A stretch of DNA of 64,000 bases from an uncultured Halomicronema sp. (GTDB lineage: Bacteria; Cyanobacteriota; Cyanobacteriia; Phormidesmidales; Phormidesmidaceae), in contig CALCCA010000114.1 in the NCBI GenBank assembly GCA_937899725.1, positions 1-64,000 of the forward strand, in the 5' to 3' direction. Made by a program: the position numbers and the translations under genes. Shown one piece after another: positions 29,462 through 40,210 of the stretch (position 1 is its first letter; each line of letters starts with the position of its first letter). The notes under the pieces are model-generated. The model saw only the letters and a program-made list of their open reading frames with translations. It did not search any database and had not been told where the DNA came from.

Positions 29462-30067
29462 TCAGGTAGACGCCTGCCAGCCGTTAACCACAGCCATTAA
29501 TTCCTGGGGGGAATGCACCTGATACGCATTGATGCCCAAGCGACGAGCCGCTTCGACGTTGCGCTGGCCATCATCAAAAAAGGCGATCGCTGCTGGTGTC
29601 ACGTCAAGCTGAGTGACAACCTGGTGAAAAATCGCGGTATCGGGTTTCATGAGTCCTAGCTGGTATGACAGAAACAGCTGATCAAACTGATCGAAAAAAT
29701 CGTAGCGATCGCGCAGCTTTTGATAGTGGGCAGGATTCGTATTGGACAGTAACGACAAATGATAGCTGTGCTTAAGCTGACCCAAAATTTCATCACAATC
29801 TGTCATGGGGGCCTGCACGAAGTTCAAAAACTCTTGCTGTACTTCCGCCTGAGTCGCTGTCAGGTCAAACTCTCGAATGAAATCTGTCGCAAACTCGTCA
29901 AAATTGGTGCGTCCTGATTCAAAATCGACTGGGGCACGAGCGCTGATCCACAGGTGATGTAGCTCATCAATGGGGATCGCACGACCGAGTAACGCACTCA
30001 TGCGCTCGACCCACTCTAGCTGCACCAACACCCCACCCATGTCAGCAATCAGATGCGTAATCACCAA
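29462..30067 (-). CDS. HAD-superfamily hydrolase
   Basis: 201 aa, close to HAD-IA phosphatases of the YihX type. Nucleophile motif ADMGGVL (Asp9), motif II LLSNTNP (Ser/Thr), Lys in GLMKPD and the terminal acidic AFFDDGQRNVEAA. The helical cap lies between motifs I and II. The substrate is unknown, typically a small phospho-sugar or nucleotide. Confidence 0.85.
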   Translation of the reverse strand: MVITHLIADMGGVLVQLEWVERMSALLGRAIPIDELHHLWISARAPVDFESGRTNFDEFATDFIREFDLTATQAEVQQEFLNFVQAPMTDCDEILGQLKHSYHLSLLSNTNPAHYQKLRDRYDFFDQFDQLFLSYQLGLMKPDTAIFHQVVTQLDVTPAAIAFFDDGQRNVEAARRLGINAYQVHSPQELMAVVNGWQAST

Positions 30068-30352
30068 TGCTTATGCTCCTGTTGTTTAACCCAAACTTAG
30101 CGGTCACTGTCAGGCAACCTCACAGCATGTCGCGATTTCAGGTGAGATCGACATCGATTGAATCTTCGAACCGCCGAGGTCGAGATCTTGCCCGCTTGTC
30201 ATCACGACAGATCGCCTTTGTCACCGTCTATAAAACCACATCAGCCGGAGAAACTTGCAGTGCCTCCGGCTGATAGTGTCGAAAACTCCAGTTCAGAATT
30301 TTGTGACAAGGCGCGTTGTCTAACGAGCTGGGTTTGCCAGTCCTGAAGCCCT

Positions 30353-32560
30353 TTAGACTAAGGTGCCTCCGTCGAGCTTACGCACGGCCACCACGGCGGG
30401 ACGCGGGGCGGCATTCGGCTGTTTGCTGGGCCAGTTCGAGCCGAGGGGCACGTTGCGCTCCTGCGTAAAGGGCTGACCGTCAGTCGTCTTCATCGCAAAC
30501 TTGCGGGTTTCAAATGCCCCGCTTGTGCGAATGCCATGGGTTTCGCCCGGATGCTGCGCTGCCAAGAACAGCGTGGATTGATCTGGCGTGATAAACGGCC
30601 CGCACATTTCACATTCCATTGGGCCATAGCCAAACATCAAGGCCTCACCCGCATGGGGGCCAGAGGTGGGAATAAACCACACCGAGTTGTTACCAAACAA
30701 GCCACGCAGGTTGGACTGGCTCACGGCGCTCCCGTCTGCTGCCATGCGGCTGGGAACTTCTCGATTGTGCTTACTGGTCGACATATCGGTCACCATCCAC
30801 AGGTGACCATTGCCGTCGATCTCTAGGTTATCGGGGTTAGAGAACCCGAGACCGCCCTCAGCGGGCTCACCGCCGAGACCCATCATTTCCCACTGGAAGG
30901 TCATTGCGGCAGGGTCACTGTCCGACTCTTGGAGCTTCATGATCCAGCCGTGCTCGTAGGGCGTTTCGCCGTTGGGCCCCTGAAAAATGTCGTTGTGGGG
31001 GCCACCGTCGCCCCCTGGTCCCCCAGAGGTAAAGGCGATAAAGAGCGTGCCATCAGCAGCTACGTCGGTATCTTCGGGACGGGCAGTATTCGTGGCTCCG
31101 GCCGCGTTGGCGGCAAAGTGAGCGTCGATGAGGATGGCCCCCTGCATCGCTGCCGCCGAACCTTCGTACAGGTCGCCAAGCGTGCTGTATTGCTGGGCGA
31201 AAGCCTGCATGTCAGCATCCGTCTCGATTTTCATCATGCCGCCATCAGGGCGATTGGGCATCGTGATCATGCCCCCCGCTACTTGACTTGGCATATCGGG
31301 CGCCACCGGCGTATCTGCTTGGAGCGGAATCCACGTGCCGGTGTCATCGGCATTGAATTTTGCGGCATACAGCATGCCGTCAGCGAACAGCTCGGAATTG
31401 GCCTTGCTGGTCGGATTTATGACGGTACCAGCGCTGACAAACTTGTAGAGGTGACCGCCGCGGCGATCGCAGCCGGAATACACCGCCATTTTGCGGTCTG
31501 CCACCGCCCGCACGGCCACTGCTTCATGACGGAAGCGGCCCAACCAAGTGTGCTTGACGCCGTAATCACTGGGGTTGGCTGGGTCAACCTCCACCATCCA
31601 GCCGTACTTGTTGCCCGCGTAGCCAAAGCCACTCCCTAACCCGTCAAAGCCATCGGCGCTCACCACAAAAGGCTTGGCGTCAATGGGCAGTGAGGTGCCA
31701 TCGCTGTAGACCGGTTCAGGCACGTAGTTTTGGAAGTTTTCTTCGGCGCTCATGACGGTGCCCCAAGGGGTGGTGCCCCCGGCGCAATTGTTGAAAGTGC
31801 CGATAATGTTGTCGCTGAGATCGTCAATGTAGCCCTGGCCTGAGGCTTTGGTGAAAACAGCGAGCGCTGGCCCCGTGGCGGTGAGATAGCGACCGTCTGT
31901 CAGACCTGAGATGCCCGAAATGCGGCGATCGCTCTCAGAGAAGCTCCGCTCCCAGGCTCCTGATTCGTTGCGGCGGATGGCAAGCACGCCAATTCCCACA
32001 TCAGTCAGCGCCTCTTTGCCCAGCTCTAGCATTTGCGCTTTGAGGCGATTGCTCTCAGACAGTCCAGCGACATCAATGCCGTCTTCACCGGCGGCTTCAA
32101 TTGCGGCTTGGATGTCTTCTAGCGGCAGGTTGCGGCCAATCACCTCGGGGTAGGATGCCATCCAGGTAGCTGCGCTGATGTATTCGAAGTTGATGGTCAG
32201 ATAGCCTTCGCTCGGTGCCGTTTCGACAAACGAGAGATAGTCGTTGTTATACCCAAACCGAGAATCACCCAGGGTGTCACCCCATGCACCAATGACGTCA
32301 TAGGTGTAGCCTGATGGCAGCACCAAGTCATCCCGCACCGCATATTGCCCCAGCCGTTGAGCTTGTTCGGTCAGCGGGAGGCCCCCACTCAACACCGGCA
32401 TGGGCCCCTGAACGGGCTCAAAGGGTAGCGAACTGGCTAGTGCTGGTGCCCCTTGAAACAGATCTGCGACGGGCTCTCCGGATCGACCCAAAGGCCCCAA
32501 GGCAGTTGCCCCGGCAGTCGCTCCCATAAACATCAAAAATTGCCTGCGGTTAAAACCCAT
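30353..32560 (-). CDS. phoX: PhoX-family alkaline phosphatase (DUF839)
   Basis: 735 aa. A Tat signal with FNRRQFLMF at ~3-11 precedes a long beta-propeller-like DUF839 domain. Blocks include GTFNNCAGGTTPWGTVMSAEENFQNYV, the repeated GWMVEVDP and the FGYGPMECEMCGPF Cys pair near the C-terminus. PhoX enzymes are Ca/Fe-dependent periplasmic phosphomonoesterases used under phosphate starvation and exported folded by Tat. No clear Pho-box repeat was seen upstream by eye, so regulation stays open. Confidence 0.85.
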   Translation of the reverse strand: MGFNRRQFLMFMGATAGATALGPLGRSGEPVADLFQGAPALASSLPFEPVQGPMPVLSGGLPLTEQAQRLGQYAVRDDLVLPSGYTYDVIGAWGDTLGDSRFGYNNDYLSFVETAPSEGYLTINFEYISAATWMASYPEVIGRNLPLEDIQAAIEAAGEDGIDVAGLSESNRLKAQMLELGKEALTDVGIGVLAIRRNESGAWERSFSESDRRISGISGLTDGRYLTATGPALAVFTKASGQGYIDDLSDNIIGTFNNCAGGTTPWGTVMSAEENFQNYVPEPVYSDGTSLPIDAKPFVVSADGFDGLGSGFGYAGNKYGWMVEVDPANPSDYGVKHTWLGRFRHEAVAVRAVADRKMAVYSGCDRRGGHLYKFVSAGTVINPTSKANSELFADGMLYAAKFNADDTGTWIPLQADTPVAPDMPSQVAGGMITMPNRPDGGMMKIETDADMQAFAQQYSTLGDLYEGSAAAMQGAILIDAHFAANAAGATNTARPEDTDVAADGTLFIAFTSGGPGGDGGPHNDIFQGPNGETPYEHGWIMKLQESDSDPAAMTFQWEMMGLGGEPAEGGLGFSNPDNLEIDGNGHLWMVTDMSTSKHNREVPSRMAADGSAVSQSNLRGLFGNNSVWFIPTSGPHAGEALMFGYGPMECEMCGPFITPDQSTLFLAAQHPGETHGIRTSGAFETRKFAMKTTDGQPFTQERNVPLGSNWPSKQPNAAPRPAVVAVRKLDGGTLV

Positions 32561-33074
32561 GGTCCTCTCAACTCTCTCTCTTCAACATTTTGATTAGGGC
32601 TGCTGAAGCCTCGGCACGCTGGATTTTTGCCCGACCGTAAAGTTTAAGATCTGAGGCAACTGGCCATCGCGTCAATCGCTCAGCATCGATTGTTCAATGC
32701 CTGAAATGCCAGCATTTAGAGGTTTCTAAACGCTCACCAGTTGAAGACTTTATCGGTTCAAGATTAATGCTAGGTAATCGTAACTTTATGACTTGGGGAA
32801 TTTGGCGGATCCACGCGTCAAAACTGGCAAACAGGCGTAATCCTCAGGACTGATGAGCTCTCTTAGCTTTGCTGCTGTTCGAGTGGTCAGAGCACGCCAG
32901 CGATCAGAGTACGCCGACGGCGAGCCGATCAGGATGACTGAACGATTGGGCCAGGTGCTGCCCTGGCGATCGCTCAACCCAAAATCGCGATCGCCATCTT
33001 TTTAAAAAGCGTCTAAACAGACCGTGCCGAGAGAATTGCAGAGGTCAATGGTGATGCGGGCGAAATATTGGCCG
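32561..33074. other. Intergenic, with one hairpin
   Basis: No supported gene. TGGCGATCG (32964-32972) and CGATCGCCA (32988-32996) form a perfect 9-bp stem built of HIP1 sequence, followed by TCTTTTT on the plus strand. It resembles a terminator, but no plus-strand gene lies upstream. Confidence 0.5.
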
Positions 33075-33983
33075 TCAGGGCACGACGGTAGTCTCTAACA
33101 GAGTGGCGATGATGGCTGTGGCCTGGTGGCCCCCCGCTGGAATCAGGCGATGAGCCAGCACGTAGGGAGCCAGGTGTTTGACGTCATCAGGGGTGGCGTA
33201 GTCGCGATCGCTCAAAAACGCAAACGCCTGCACAGCGCGATAAAAGGCCACGCTGCCGCGCGGACTCGCCCCCAACGTCACGTCGGGATGTTCGCGGGTT
33301 GCCCGCACCAGCGACAAGATGTATTGCTTCACCGACGCTTCGATGCGCACCTGGGCACACTGCGCCTGAATCGTGGCCACCTCTTCGGGCGTGATGCAGG
33401 GCTGCAAGTCTTGCGATCGCGTCGCTGTGGTTAATCGATCCAACATTTGCGATTCCTCTGATTCAGAGGGGTAGCCCAAGGTAAAAGACAGAGCAAAGCG
33501 ATCCATCTGGGCTTCCGGCAGCGGAAATGTGCCCTGATATTCCACCGGGTTTTGGGTCGCAATCACAAAAAATGGCGTCGGCACCGGACGCGACACCCCA
33601 TCCAAGGTCATCTGATGTTCTTCCATCACCTCTAGCAGGGCGGACTGGGTGCGGGGCGTGGCGCGGTTGATTTCATCCGCTAAAAGTACGTGGGCAAAAA
33701 TCGGCCCCGGCATAAACTGAAACTCGCCGCTGCTGGGGTTCCAAATATTGGTGCCGGTAATATCAGCAGGCAAGAGATCGGGCGTACACTGCACGCGCTG
33801 AAAGGTGCCGTCAATGCAGCGAGCGAGCGACTTAGCCAACAGCGTTTTCCCGACCCCCGGCACATCTTCTAACAGGGCATGCCCACCCGAAAAGAGCGCC
33901 ACCAGCACCAACCGGATGGCGTCCTCTTTACCGACCACAGTTTTGCCGAGGTTTTCTATCAGCTGATGCACGCGATCGCCCAT
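33075..33983 (-). CDS. MoxR-family AAA+ ATPase
   Basis: 302 aa when started at the ATG at 33983 (MGDRVHQLIENL); the longer frame adds 29 residues that do not fit. Walker A is VPGVGKT (41-47), Walker B VLLADEINRA, followed by RTQSALLEVMEEHQMTLDG and sensor ATQNPVEYQGTFPLPEAQMDRF. MoxR proteins act as chaperones in assembling enzymes, usually with VWA proteins; none lies next door. It begins 59 nt after the ribF stop, on the same strand. Confidence 0.92.
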   Translation of the reverse strand: MGDRVHQLIENLGKTVVGKEDAIRLVLVALFSGGHALLEDVPGVGKTLLAKSLARCIDGTFQRVQCTPDLLPADITGTNIWNPSSGEFQFMPGPIFAHVLLADEINRATPRTQSALLEVMEEHQMTLDGVSRPVPTPFFVIATQNPVEYQGTFPLPEAQMDRFALSFTLGYPSESEESQMLDRLTTATRSQDLQPCITPEEVATIQAQCAQVRIEASVKQYILSLVRATREHPDVTLGASPRGSVAFYRAVQAFAFLSDRDYATPDDVKHLAPYVLAHRLIPAGGHQATAIIATLLETTVVP

Positions 33984-34042
33984 ATCCTGGTTCCTTAGGG
34001 AGTATGGCCCTATGATGCCCCGCCATCCGTAGAATTGCCCAC

Positions 34043-35107
34043 TTACAAGATCGCGGCAGCGGCTTCGCAATCGGCCTGAATCTGGGCTTTGAGGCGATCG
34101 AGGGACGCAAAGCGCTGCTCGGGTCGGAGGAAGCTTTGGAGGGCGACGGTCAGGGTCTGGCCATAGAGGTTGCCCTGCCAGCCGAGCAGATGCACTTCAA
34201 TGGCTTGATGTTGGCCATCAACGGTGGGGCGCACGCCCAGATTCATGACGCCAGGGAGACCCTGGCCTGGGGCGGCTCCCGGCACATCGTAAACCAATAC
34301 ACTGTAGACCCCCGTGCGGGGCAAAAATTTCTCGGGCGGGAGCTGCAGATTCGCCGTGGGAAAACCGAGTGTACGCCCCAACTGTTGCCCTTTGACGACC
34401 TGACCAATCAAGCGATAGGGGCGTCCCATCAGCTGCTGCACTGGGTCGATATCGCCGGTACACAGAGCTTGGCGAATGCGCGAGCTACTAATGCGATCAC
34501 CGGCCGATTGAGCGAGATCGACCACCGTGACGCGGGTGCCGTGTTGAGTCGCTAGCCGTTCTAAGAGGCTGACAGTGCCCGCTCGCTGATGGCCAAACCG
34601 AAAGTCTGACCCGACGCTGATGTGTCGGGCCTGTAGGCGCTCAAGTAAAACTTTTTCGACAAAAACTTCGGGCGGCAGATGGACAAGCTCAGCATTGAAG
34701 GGGAGGAGCAACAGTTGGCGAACGCCGAGCTGCTTCATCAGTGCTGCTTTTTCGGCTAGAGGGGTCAGCCAGGGACGAACTTCGCCGGTAAAGAATTCTT
34801 GGGGGTGGGGATAAAACGTCACCACCGTGGGAATCGGCGACGGCGACCCCAACGGTAGTTCAGCCGGCGGAGAGGCAGCCTGAAAGTCACAAGGCGCTAG
34901 CAAAAAAGGGCAGCGATCGCTGTAGCCTTGCAGGGATGAAAAGGTGAGTGGTGTGGCTCCCGGTGCGGGCGCGTCAGCGGTCGCTGCGGCGGTCGCTGCC
35001 ACAATGGGATGGATGACGGTCTGATGGCCAAGGTGCACACCGTCGAAGTTCCCCAAGGCAATGTCCGTTGGGGTGTGAGCCGTTGATAAGGAAGACGTGA
35101 TCCACAC
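34043..35107 (-). CDS. ribF: Bifunctional riboflavin kinase/FAD synthetase
   Basis: 354 aa from a GTG at 35107 (VWITSSLSTA...), the usual family start; an ATG at 35164 would add 19 residues. It makes FMN from riboflavin and then FAD. The adenylyltransferase half has ALGNFDGVHLGHQ and SSSRIR. The kinase half has GQVVKGQQLGRTLGFPTANL and GVMNLGVRPT. There is an insertion in the N-terminal domain (Ala/Pro-rich, ~45-80) not seen in short homologs. Confidence 0.93.
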   Translation of the reverse strand: MWITSSLSTAHTPTDIALGNFDGVHLGHQTVIHPIVAATAAATADAPAPGATPLTFSSLQGYSDRCPFLLAPCDFQAASPPAELPLGSPSPIPTVVTFYPHPQEFFTGEVRPWLTPLAEKAALMKQLGVRQLLLLPFNAELVHLPPEVFVEKVLLERLQARHISVGSDFRFGHQRAGTVSLLERLATQHGTRVTVVDLAQSAGDRISSSRIRQALCTGDIDPVQQLMGRPYRLIGQVVKGQQLGRTLGFPTANLQLPPEKFLPRTGVYSVLVYDVPGAAPGQGLPGVMNLGVRPTVDGQHQAIEVHLLGWQGNLYGQTLTVALQSFLRPEQRFASLDRLKAQIQADCEAAAAIL

Positions 35108-35243
35108 GTTTACATTTTGACACAATCCGGCACAGACGCCAGCCGTCTTGAGCCAGTAGGCCACAAAGTCACTCTGACAGGCACAGGCATTGATGTTGGT
35201 GCTGTCATGGCCGGGGCTCTACAGCGCAATCGCGTGATCTGAG

Positions 35244-36119
35244 CTAAACCACAATTGCCGGTTCAGGGGCCGACATTAGGTCAATGACCATGCCCTCTTT
35301 AGCCACCACGCTATTGGGAAACTGCTCTGCCGTATCCTGCGCGACTTCATCCATAAAGTCGTCATTATGCAGCGGGTCATGGTGAAAAATGACTAGCTGC
35401 TTAACATTAGCCGCCTTCGCAATTTTGACCGCCTCTTGCCAGGTCGAATGGCCCCAGCCGACCTTGCTCGACTTTTCGTTGTGGTACTCGTTATCGGTGT
35501 AGGTGGAGTCGTAGATCATGACGTCGGCATCGCGTGACAGCCACAGCACGTTCTCATCCAACCGGTCGGGAAAATGTTCGGTATCGGTGATGTAAGCAGC
35601 CGTTTTGCCATTCCAACTGACCCGATAGCCGACGGCTTCGCCAGGGTGGTTGAGCAAGGTGTTTTCAACCTTGACGTCGCCAACCTTCACAGTTTCGCCG
35701 ACATCAATGTCGCAGAATTTCATGTCGGCTCCCATGATCTGCAGCGGCACGGGGAAGTTGGGGTGTAGCATTTGGTCATTGAGGCGCTGCTCAATGGTGG
35801 AGCCGTTGGGAGCGATCGCCCCATAGATATTGATCTTGTTGCCGGGCACAAAGGCCGGCACAAAGAACGGAAAGCCTTGAATGTGATCCCAATGGGAATG
35901 CGTAAAGAACATCGTCGCATCCATCGGCATCTCAGACAGCAATTTCAAGCCCAGCTCGCGCAGGCCCGTGCCGCCGTCAAAGACCAATAAGTTGCCGCCA
36001 ACGCGCATCTCAATACAAGACGTGTTGCCGCCGTAGCGAACAGTATGGGAGCCTGGGCAGGCAATGCTGCCCCTAACTCCCCAGAAGCGGATCAAAAACT
36101 GGTTCTCTGTATCAGACAT
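35244..36119 (-). CDS. Metallo-beta-lactamase-fold hydrolase
   Basis: 291 aa. The zinc motif HSHWDH is at 74-79, and later Asp and His ligands appear in YITDTEH and VIFHHDPLH. The N-terminal FWGVRGSIACPG is typical of the PhnP/phosphodiesterase-like MBL group. The substrate is unknown. It lies 136 nt upstream of ribF on the same strand. Confidence 0.86.
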   Translation of the reverse strand: MSDTENQFLIRFWGVRGSIACPGSHTVRYGGNTSCIEMRVGGNLLVFDGGTGLRELGLKLLSEMPMDATMFFTHSHWDHIQGFPFFVPAFVPGNKINIYGAIAPNGSTIEQRLNDQMLHPNFPVPLQIMGADMKFCDIDVGETVKVGDVKVENTLLNHPGEAVGYRVSWNGKTAAYITDTEHFPDRLDENVLWLSRDADVMIYDSTYTDNEYHNEKSSKVGWGHSTWQEAVKIAKAANVKQLVIFHHDPLHNDDFMDEVAQDTAEQFPNSVVAKEGMVIDLMSAPEPAIVV

Positions 36120-36310
36120 GAGTGTGCTGCTGCAAAATTGGCGAGTCGCTACGGAATATGCCCCGACGCTGACGATTAATATCCCTAATAGTATGGAAAA
36201 TATTTAAAACTAACTTCTTCAAAGTGTTGCCCCAACATAATTCTATCTACTGTGTTTGTGGTGAATCTTTACAAAGTCTCAAAAACCGGCTGCCAGGATT
36301 CTTCTGACTC

Positions 36311-37195
36311 TTATGGTTTCATCTCAGAGCCCAGCTGATCAGGATGATGCAAGGGGCGATCGCCCTGCGATTGCCATGCTTGCAATTGCCCAATGCCCAG
36401 AGGGGACGTCAGATTGTAGTGCAGTGGGGTCAAGGTGATGAGATTTTGACGAATGGCGACCACATCAATGGGGACGTTCTTTAAGGTACCAAACTCCGAT
36501 AATCGCTGCAGTTGCTCTGACAGTAATTGATAGCTGTCTTCCTGGTGAGCCACCTCTTCTAAGACTTCTCCAGCGAGCCAGTAGTAGGTTTTACCGCGTG
36601 GGTCAATGCGCTTTTCAAACAGATCCACGTAGCGGCGCACGCCTTGACGGGCAATCACGCTGCCCTGAATGTCGGTAGCCGTCACCGCCGGAATATTGAC
36701 GTTGAGCAACAGCGGTTGGGGAAATGGCTGGTGCGTCAGGGTGTCAAGCAGCGTCTGCGCAAACTGGGCAGCGGGTTGGAAATGCTCTGAGGTAAAACTG
36801 TTGAGGCTCAATGCGATCGCCGGAATGCCCTCAATCAGCCCTTCCATCGCTGCCGAAACGGTGCCGGAATATAAGACGTCGGTGCCCAGATTGGCGCCGT
36901 GGTTGATGCCCGACAGCACCATATCGGGCGGCTCTGGCAAAATGGCCCCGAGCGCTAGCTTGACACAATCTGCCGGGGTGCCAGAACAGGCCCAGGCGGC
37001 TACAGCCGGGTGAAAAACCCCTTCGACCGCCTCGGCGCGAATGGGCTTATGTAGCGTCAAGCCATGTCCTGTGGCTGACCGTTCGCGATCAGGACAGACG
37101 ACTGCCACCTGATGGCCAGCGGCGGCCAGGGTATCGGCCAGGGTGCGAATGCCCGTGGCGAAGACACCGTCGTCGTTGCTAATGAGCAGTTTCAT
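36311..37195 (-). CDS. surE: 5'-nucleotidase SurE
   Basis: 294 aa. It removes phosphate from nucleoside 5'-monophosphates. The metal-binding start LLISNDDG (Asp8, Asp9), [25 protein letters not shown] and the [14 protein letters not shown] block are intact. The C-terminal ~30 residues are variable. Confidence 0.94.
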   Translation of the reverse strand: MKLLISNDDGVFATGIRTLADTLAAAGHQVAVVCPDRERSATGHGLTLHKPIRAEAVEGVFHPAVAAWACSGTPADCVKLALGAILPEPPDMVLSGINHGANLGTDVLYSGTVSAAMEGLIEGIPAIALSLNSFTSEHFQPAAQFAQTLLDTLTHQPFPQPLLLNVNIPAVTATDIQGSVIARQGVRRYVDLFEKRIDPRGKTYYWLAGEVLEEVAHQEDSYQLLSEQLQRLSEFGTLKNVPIDVVAIRQNLITLTPLHYNLTSPLGIGQLQAWQSQGDRPLHHPDQLGSEMKP

Positions 37196-37502
37196 AAGAT
37201 TCCGGTTAGGCCACTGTAAAGCAGCGCAGTTTAAGAGTGATTATCTTAAACCTTGGCTAATATTGCCGACTCTAGCGCTGGTCTGAGGGTTCCCATTTGC
37301 AGCCTGCGCGCTGCGCGATCGCGGCTCCCATAGATTAAAGTAAAGATGTTCTTATTCTGATTTCCCATTGCGGGAGAACGTCTAGCACCGGTTGCGTTCA
37401 GGTTTTAGTCAAAGCTGCGCGGCGCGGCCTGGCTTGAAGAGAACGCGCTGTGATTCGTTCTCGGCTTCCTTCTCCCTATCGCCATCATTTAAGTCTTTTG
37501 GT

Positions 37503-38504
37503 ATGTCTGAACCCTCGATTGATTTAGAATCTGAGCTGCAATCTCTACAAGCCGCTGGCGCAGCCGCGATCGCCCAGGCGACCGACCGGGAATCTTTAGA
37601 GAAAATTCGCCTGGATTATCTCGGTAAAAAGGGCAAAGTTTCTAAGGTTTTGGGCGGCATGGGCAAGCTGCCCGCCGCCGATCGCCCCCGCATTGGTGCG
37701 TTAGCCAATCAGGTCAAAGAGGCGATTCAAACCCGGTTAGAAGCGGGCAAGGCTGACTTTCAGCAGGCTGCTATCAATGCTCAGCTGGCGGCAGAAACGC
37801 TGGACGTGACGATGCCGGGCGTTTTCGCTGCTCAGGGCCGGGTGCACCCGATTAATAGCATCATTGACCAAATCACCGAAATCTTTGTCGGCCTTGGTTA
37901 CACCGTCGCGGGTGGGCCAGAAATTGAGTCCGACTATTACAACTTTGAGGCGCTCAACTTTTTGCCCGATCACCCTGCTCGAGACATGCAGGATACGCTC
38001 TATCTGCCCAATGGTGACCTGCTGCGCACCCACACCTCTAACGTGCAAATTCGCTACATGAAAGAGCATGAGCCGCCCTGTCGGGTGTTAGCTGCTGGGC
38101 GCTGCTACCGGCGCGATACGGTCGATGCGACCCATGCTGCGGTGTTTCACCAGATTGAATTTTTTGCGATTGATAAAGGCATTACCTTTACCGATCTGCG
38201 GGGCACGATTCGGGCGTTTATTGACGCTTTGTTTGGTGATATTCCCATTCGCTTTCGGCCCAGTTTCTTTCCGTTTACAGAGCCTTCGGCTGAGGTCGAT
38301 GTTGAGTGGAACGGCCAATGGCTAGAAGTGCTGGGCTGCGGCATGATCGACCCCAACGTCATGCAAGCCGTCGGCTATGACCCGGAGGTCTACACGGGCT
38401 TTGCCGCTGGCCTGGGCGTTGAGCGCCTAGCGATGGTGCAGCATGAAATTGATGATATTCGCCGCCTTTACAGCAGTGACTTACGATTTTTGCAGCAGTT
38501 TTAA
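37503..38504 (+). CDS. pheS: Phenylalanine-tRNA ligase alpha subunit
   Basis: 333 aa from the ATG at 37503 ([13 protein letters not shown]); a 37-residue upstream extension from 37392 is low-quality and not family-like. An N-terminal coiled arm is followed by the class II core with [37 protein letters not shown] and [13 protein letters not shown]. It charges tRNA-Phe as an alpha2beta2 enzyme. pheT is not adjacent. Confidence 0.97.
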   Translation: MSEPSIDLESELQSLQAAGAAAIAQATDRESLEKIRLDYLGKKGKVSKVLGGMGKLPAADRPRIGALANQVKEAIQTRLEAGKADFQQAAINAQLAAETLDVTMPGVFAAQGRVHPINSIIDQITEIFVGLGYTVAGGPEIESDYYNFEALNFLPDHPARDMQDTLYLPNGDLLRTHTSNVQIRYMKEHEPPCRVLAAGRCYRRDTVDATHAAVFHQIEFFAIDKGITFTDLRGTIRAFIDALFGDIPIRFRPSFFPFTEPSAEVDVEWNGQWLEVLGCGMIDPNVMQAVGYDPEVYTGFAAGLGVERLAMVQHEIDDIRRLYSSDLRFLQQF

Positions 38505-38595
38505 GGCTACCTAAACGCTCAACTGGTTGATCGGGGACTGTTGGCCGATTGTCAGTGAGGGCAGCACCTGCTGGACACCGTCTTCCACGATGGCA

Positions 38596-39306
38596 TCACG
38601 ACTTCGATGCGGATGACGTTTGTTCGGCAATGATGGTGACCGCTGCCTGCAGATTATCGACAATAAAGTCAGGATTGTAAGCCGCTAGCCGATCGCGATC
38701 GCGAATGCCGCTCAGCACCGCAATCATCGGCAAGTTGTGGGCCTTGGCGGCCTCAATATCCGCTTCCGTATCACCGACCATCCAGGTTTCTGAAACGGGT
38801 GAAAGTTCGGCCAGGGCTTCGCCCACCAGCCGCGTCTTCTCAATTACGTCATGGCTTTTGACATATTGATCGGGCAAGCAGTAACGCACCTGAGGGGGGA
38901 AAAAATGCTCTAGCGCGTATTGTGACAGCGCAAACCCCAAGGCATATTGCCGCCGCATCGTCACCACGGCTAGATGCTCAGTGAGGTGCTGAATGCGTTG
39001 CAAAGCCTCAACCGCATGGGTGACGGGGCAATCATATTTGAGGTAGGCGCGATTGTGCACCATCTCTCGCCGCAGCAGGGCAAATCGCCGCGCCTGGTCA
39101 TCATGCAGCCCAGAGATCCCGCCAATTTGACGCTCTGGCACCTGCGCTCGCTTGAGTCGCCAAAACTCCCGCTTGGGTAGCTGAGTCACCGCCTGCCCCG
39201 GCTCGCGCGCGGCCTCAAGGCAGTACTGGTAAACCTGGTAATACCGCTCTGACACATCCATGATAGGACCGTCAAAATCGGTGAAAATGCGCAACATGTT
39301 CAGCAA
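38596..39306 (-). CDS. HAD-family phosphatase
   Basis: 236 aa. Motif I is FTDFDGP (Asp nucleophile), motif II region AVVTMRR, the Lys region (IEKTRLVG) and motif IV WMVGDTEADIEAAK are recognisable. The protein may start at M4 (MLRIFTDF). It resembles gph-like phosphoglycolate phosphatases with a helical cap; the substrate is unknown. Confidence 0.84.
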   Translation of the reverse strand: MLNMLRIFTDFDGPIMDVSERYYQVYQYCLEAAREPGQAVTQLPKREFWRLKRAQVPERQIGGISGLHDDQARRFALLRREMVHNRAYLKYDCPVTHAVEALQRIQHLTEHLAVVTMRRQYALGFALSQYALEHFFPPQVRYCLPDQYVKSHDVIEKTRLVGEALAELSPVSETWMVGDTEADIEAAKAHNLPMIAVLSGIRDRDRLAAYNPDFIVDNLQAAVTIIAEQTSSASKS

Positions 39307-39558
39307 ATAGCCTCAAAGCGGAAAAGGGTCAGACAAGATCGCAACAGGCTACGCCAATGAAGAATTATTAAGGGAGACCCTCACTTATCTTGCCACTTTG
39401 TCAGACTACGCGGTTGGCGATTCGGTGGTTTGGGTAAATCTGTTAGCCATCGAGCCTAGTGGTTATCGAGTGAGTCAACCCCATTTATTCAATAACTGGA
39501 CTCAAGCCCCAAAGAATGACGCTCGATCACGCGGCGTGTTTGATTATCCCTCTTAACC

Positions 39559-39591
39559 GCACCTACTTGGGCAAGGCGAGGTGCTTTTGTT
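39559..39591 (+). terminator. Hairpin with T tract upstream of the DUF2854 gene
   Basis: GCACCT (39559-39564) pairs with AGGTGC (39579-39584), followed by TTTTGTT. It lies ~47 nt before the DUF2854 start on the same strand, so it may be an attenuator in that gene's leader or the end of an unannotated transcript. Confidence 0.45.
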
Positions 39592-39637
39592 CTAGACAGA
39601 ACGATACAATTTACCCAGTAAAACCGAGTAAAAAATC

Positions 39638-40210
39638 ATGTTTCGGAAGATATCCCTCGGGAATGTCCTGCTGACTGTCGGTGGCATTCTGACAGTTGTT
39701 GGGTTTGTGGCTTATTTTCAAGACAATTCCACCCTCAACTTAGTAGGCTTTTTCTACGGTATTCCGGTGTTGCTGGGCGGACTCGCGTTGCGCGCCTCTG
39801 AACTAGAACCGGCCATCTATTCACAAGCTACGACGCCTGCAGTGGTCGCCCTGCGCGAACAGCAAGCCACGCCGACCCAAAAGCAGGTGCGCAGCGACGT
39901 CACGCGCTATCGCTATGGGCAAGACGCTCACCTCGATGAAGTTCTGGAACGGCTCGGGCTCGCCCCTTCCGACGAAGAGCGCCCTGAGTTAGTGGCCGTC
40001 CGTGAAGAAGACATTGATGGCGCCTATGCCTTAGTGCTGGAGTTTGAATCTGCTTTGATGCCAACTGCTAAATGGCTTGAGAAGCAGGAGAAAATCGAAA
40101 AGTTCTTTGGCCCTGATATTCGCGCCGACATTTGTGAACCGCAGGAACATCGGGTCGATTTGGCTCTCATCGCAGTGGCGACTCCTGAACCGGTGGAAGC
40201 GGCCTTGTAA
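39638..40210 (+). CDS. DUF2854 membrane protein
   Basis: 190 aa. Two membrane segments (~9-27 and ~31-50) precede a soluble C-terminal domain with RYRYGQDAHLDEVLERLGL and PEELVAV-like acidic blocks. The family is restricted, to my knowledge, to cyanobacteria and plastid-bearing plants and has no settled function. The length is normal. Confidence 0.85.
   Translation: MFRKISLGNVLLTVGGILTVVGFVAYFQDNSTLNLVGFFYGIPVLLGGLALRASELEPAIYSQATTPAVVALREQQATPTQKQVRSDVTRYRYGQDAHLDEVLERLGLAPSDEERPELVAVREEDIDGAYALVLEFESALMPTAKWLEKQEKIEKFFGPDIRADICEPQEHRVDLALIAVATPEPVEAAL

Noticed and set aside
33680-33872. Short frames within moxR
   Set aside because: Shadows of the conserved AAA+ reading frame.
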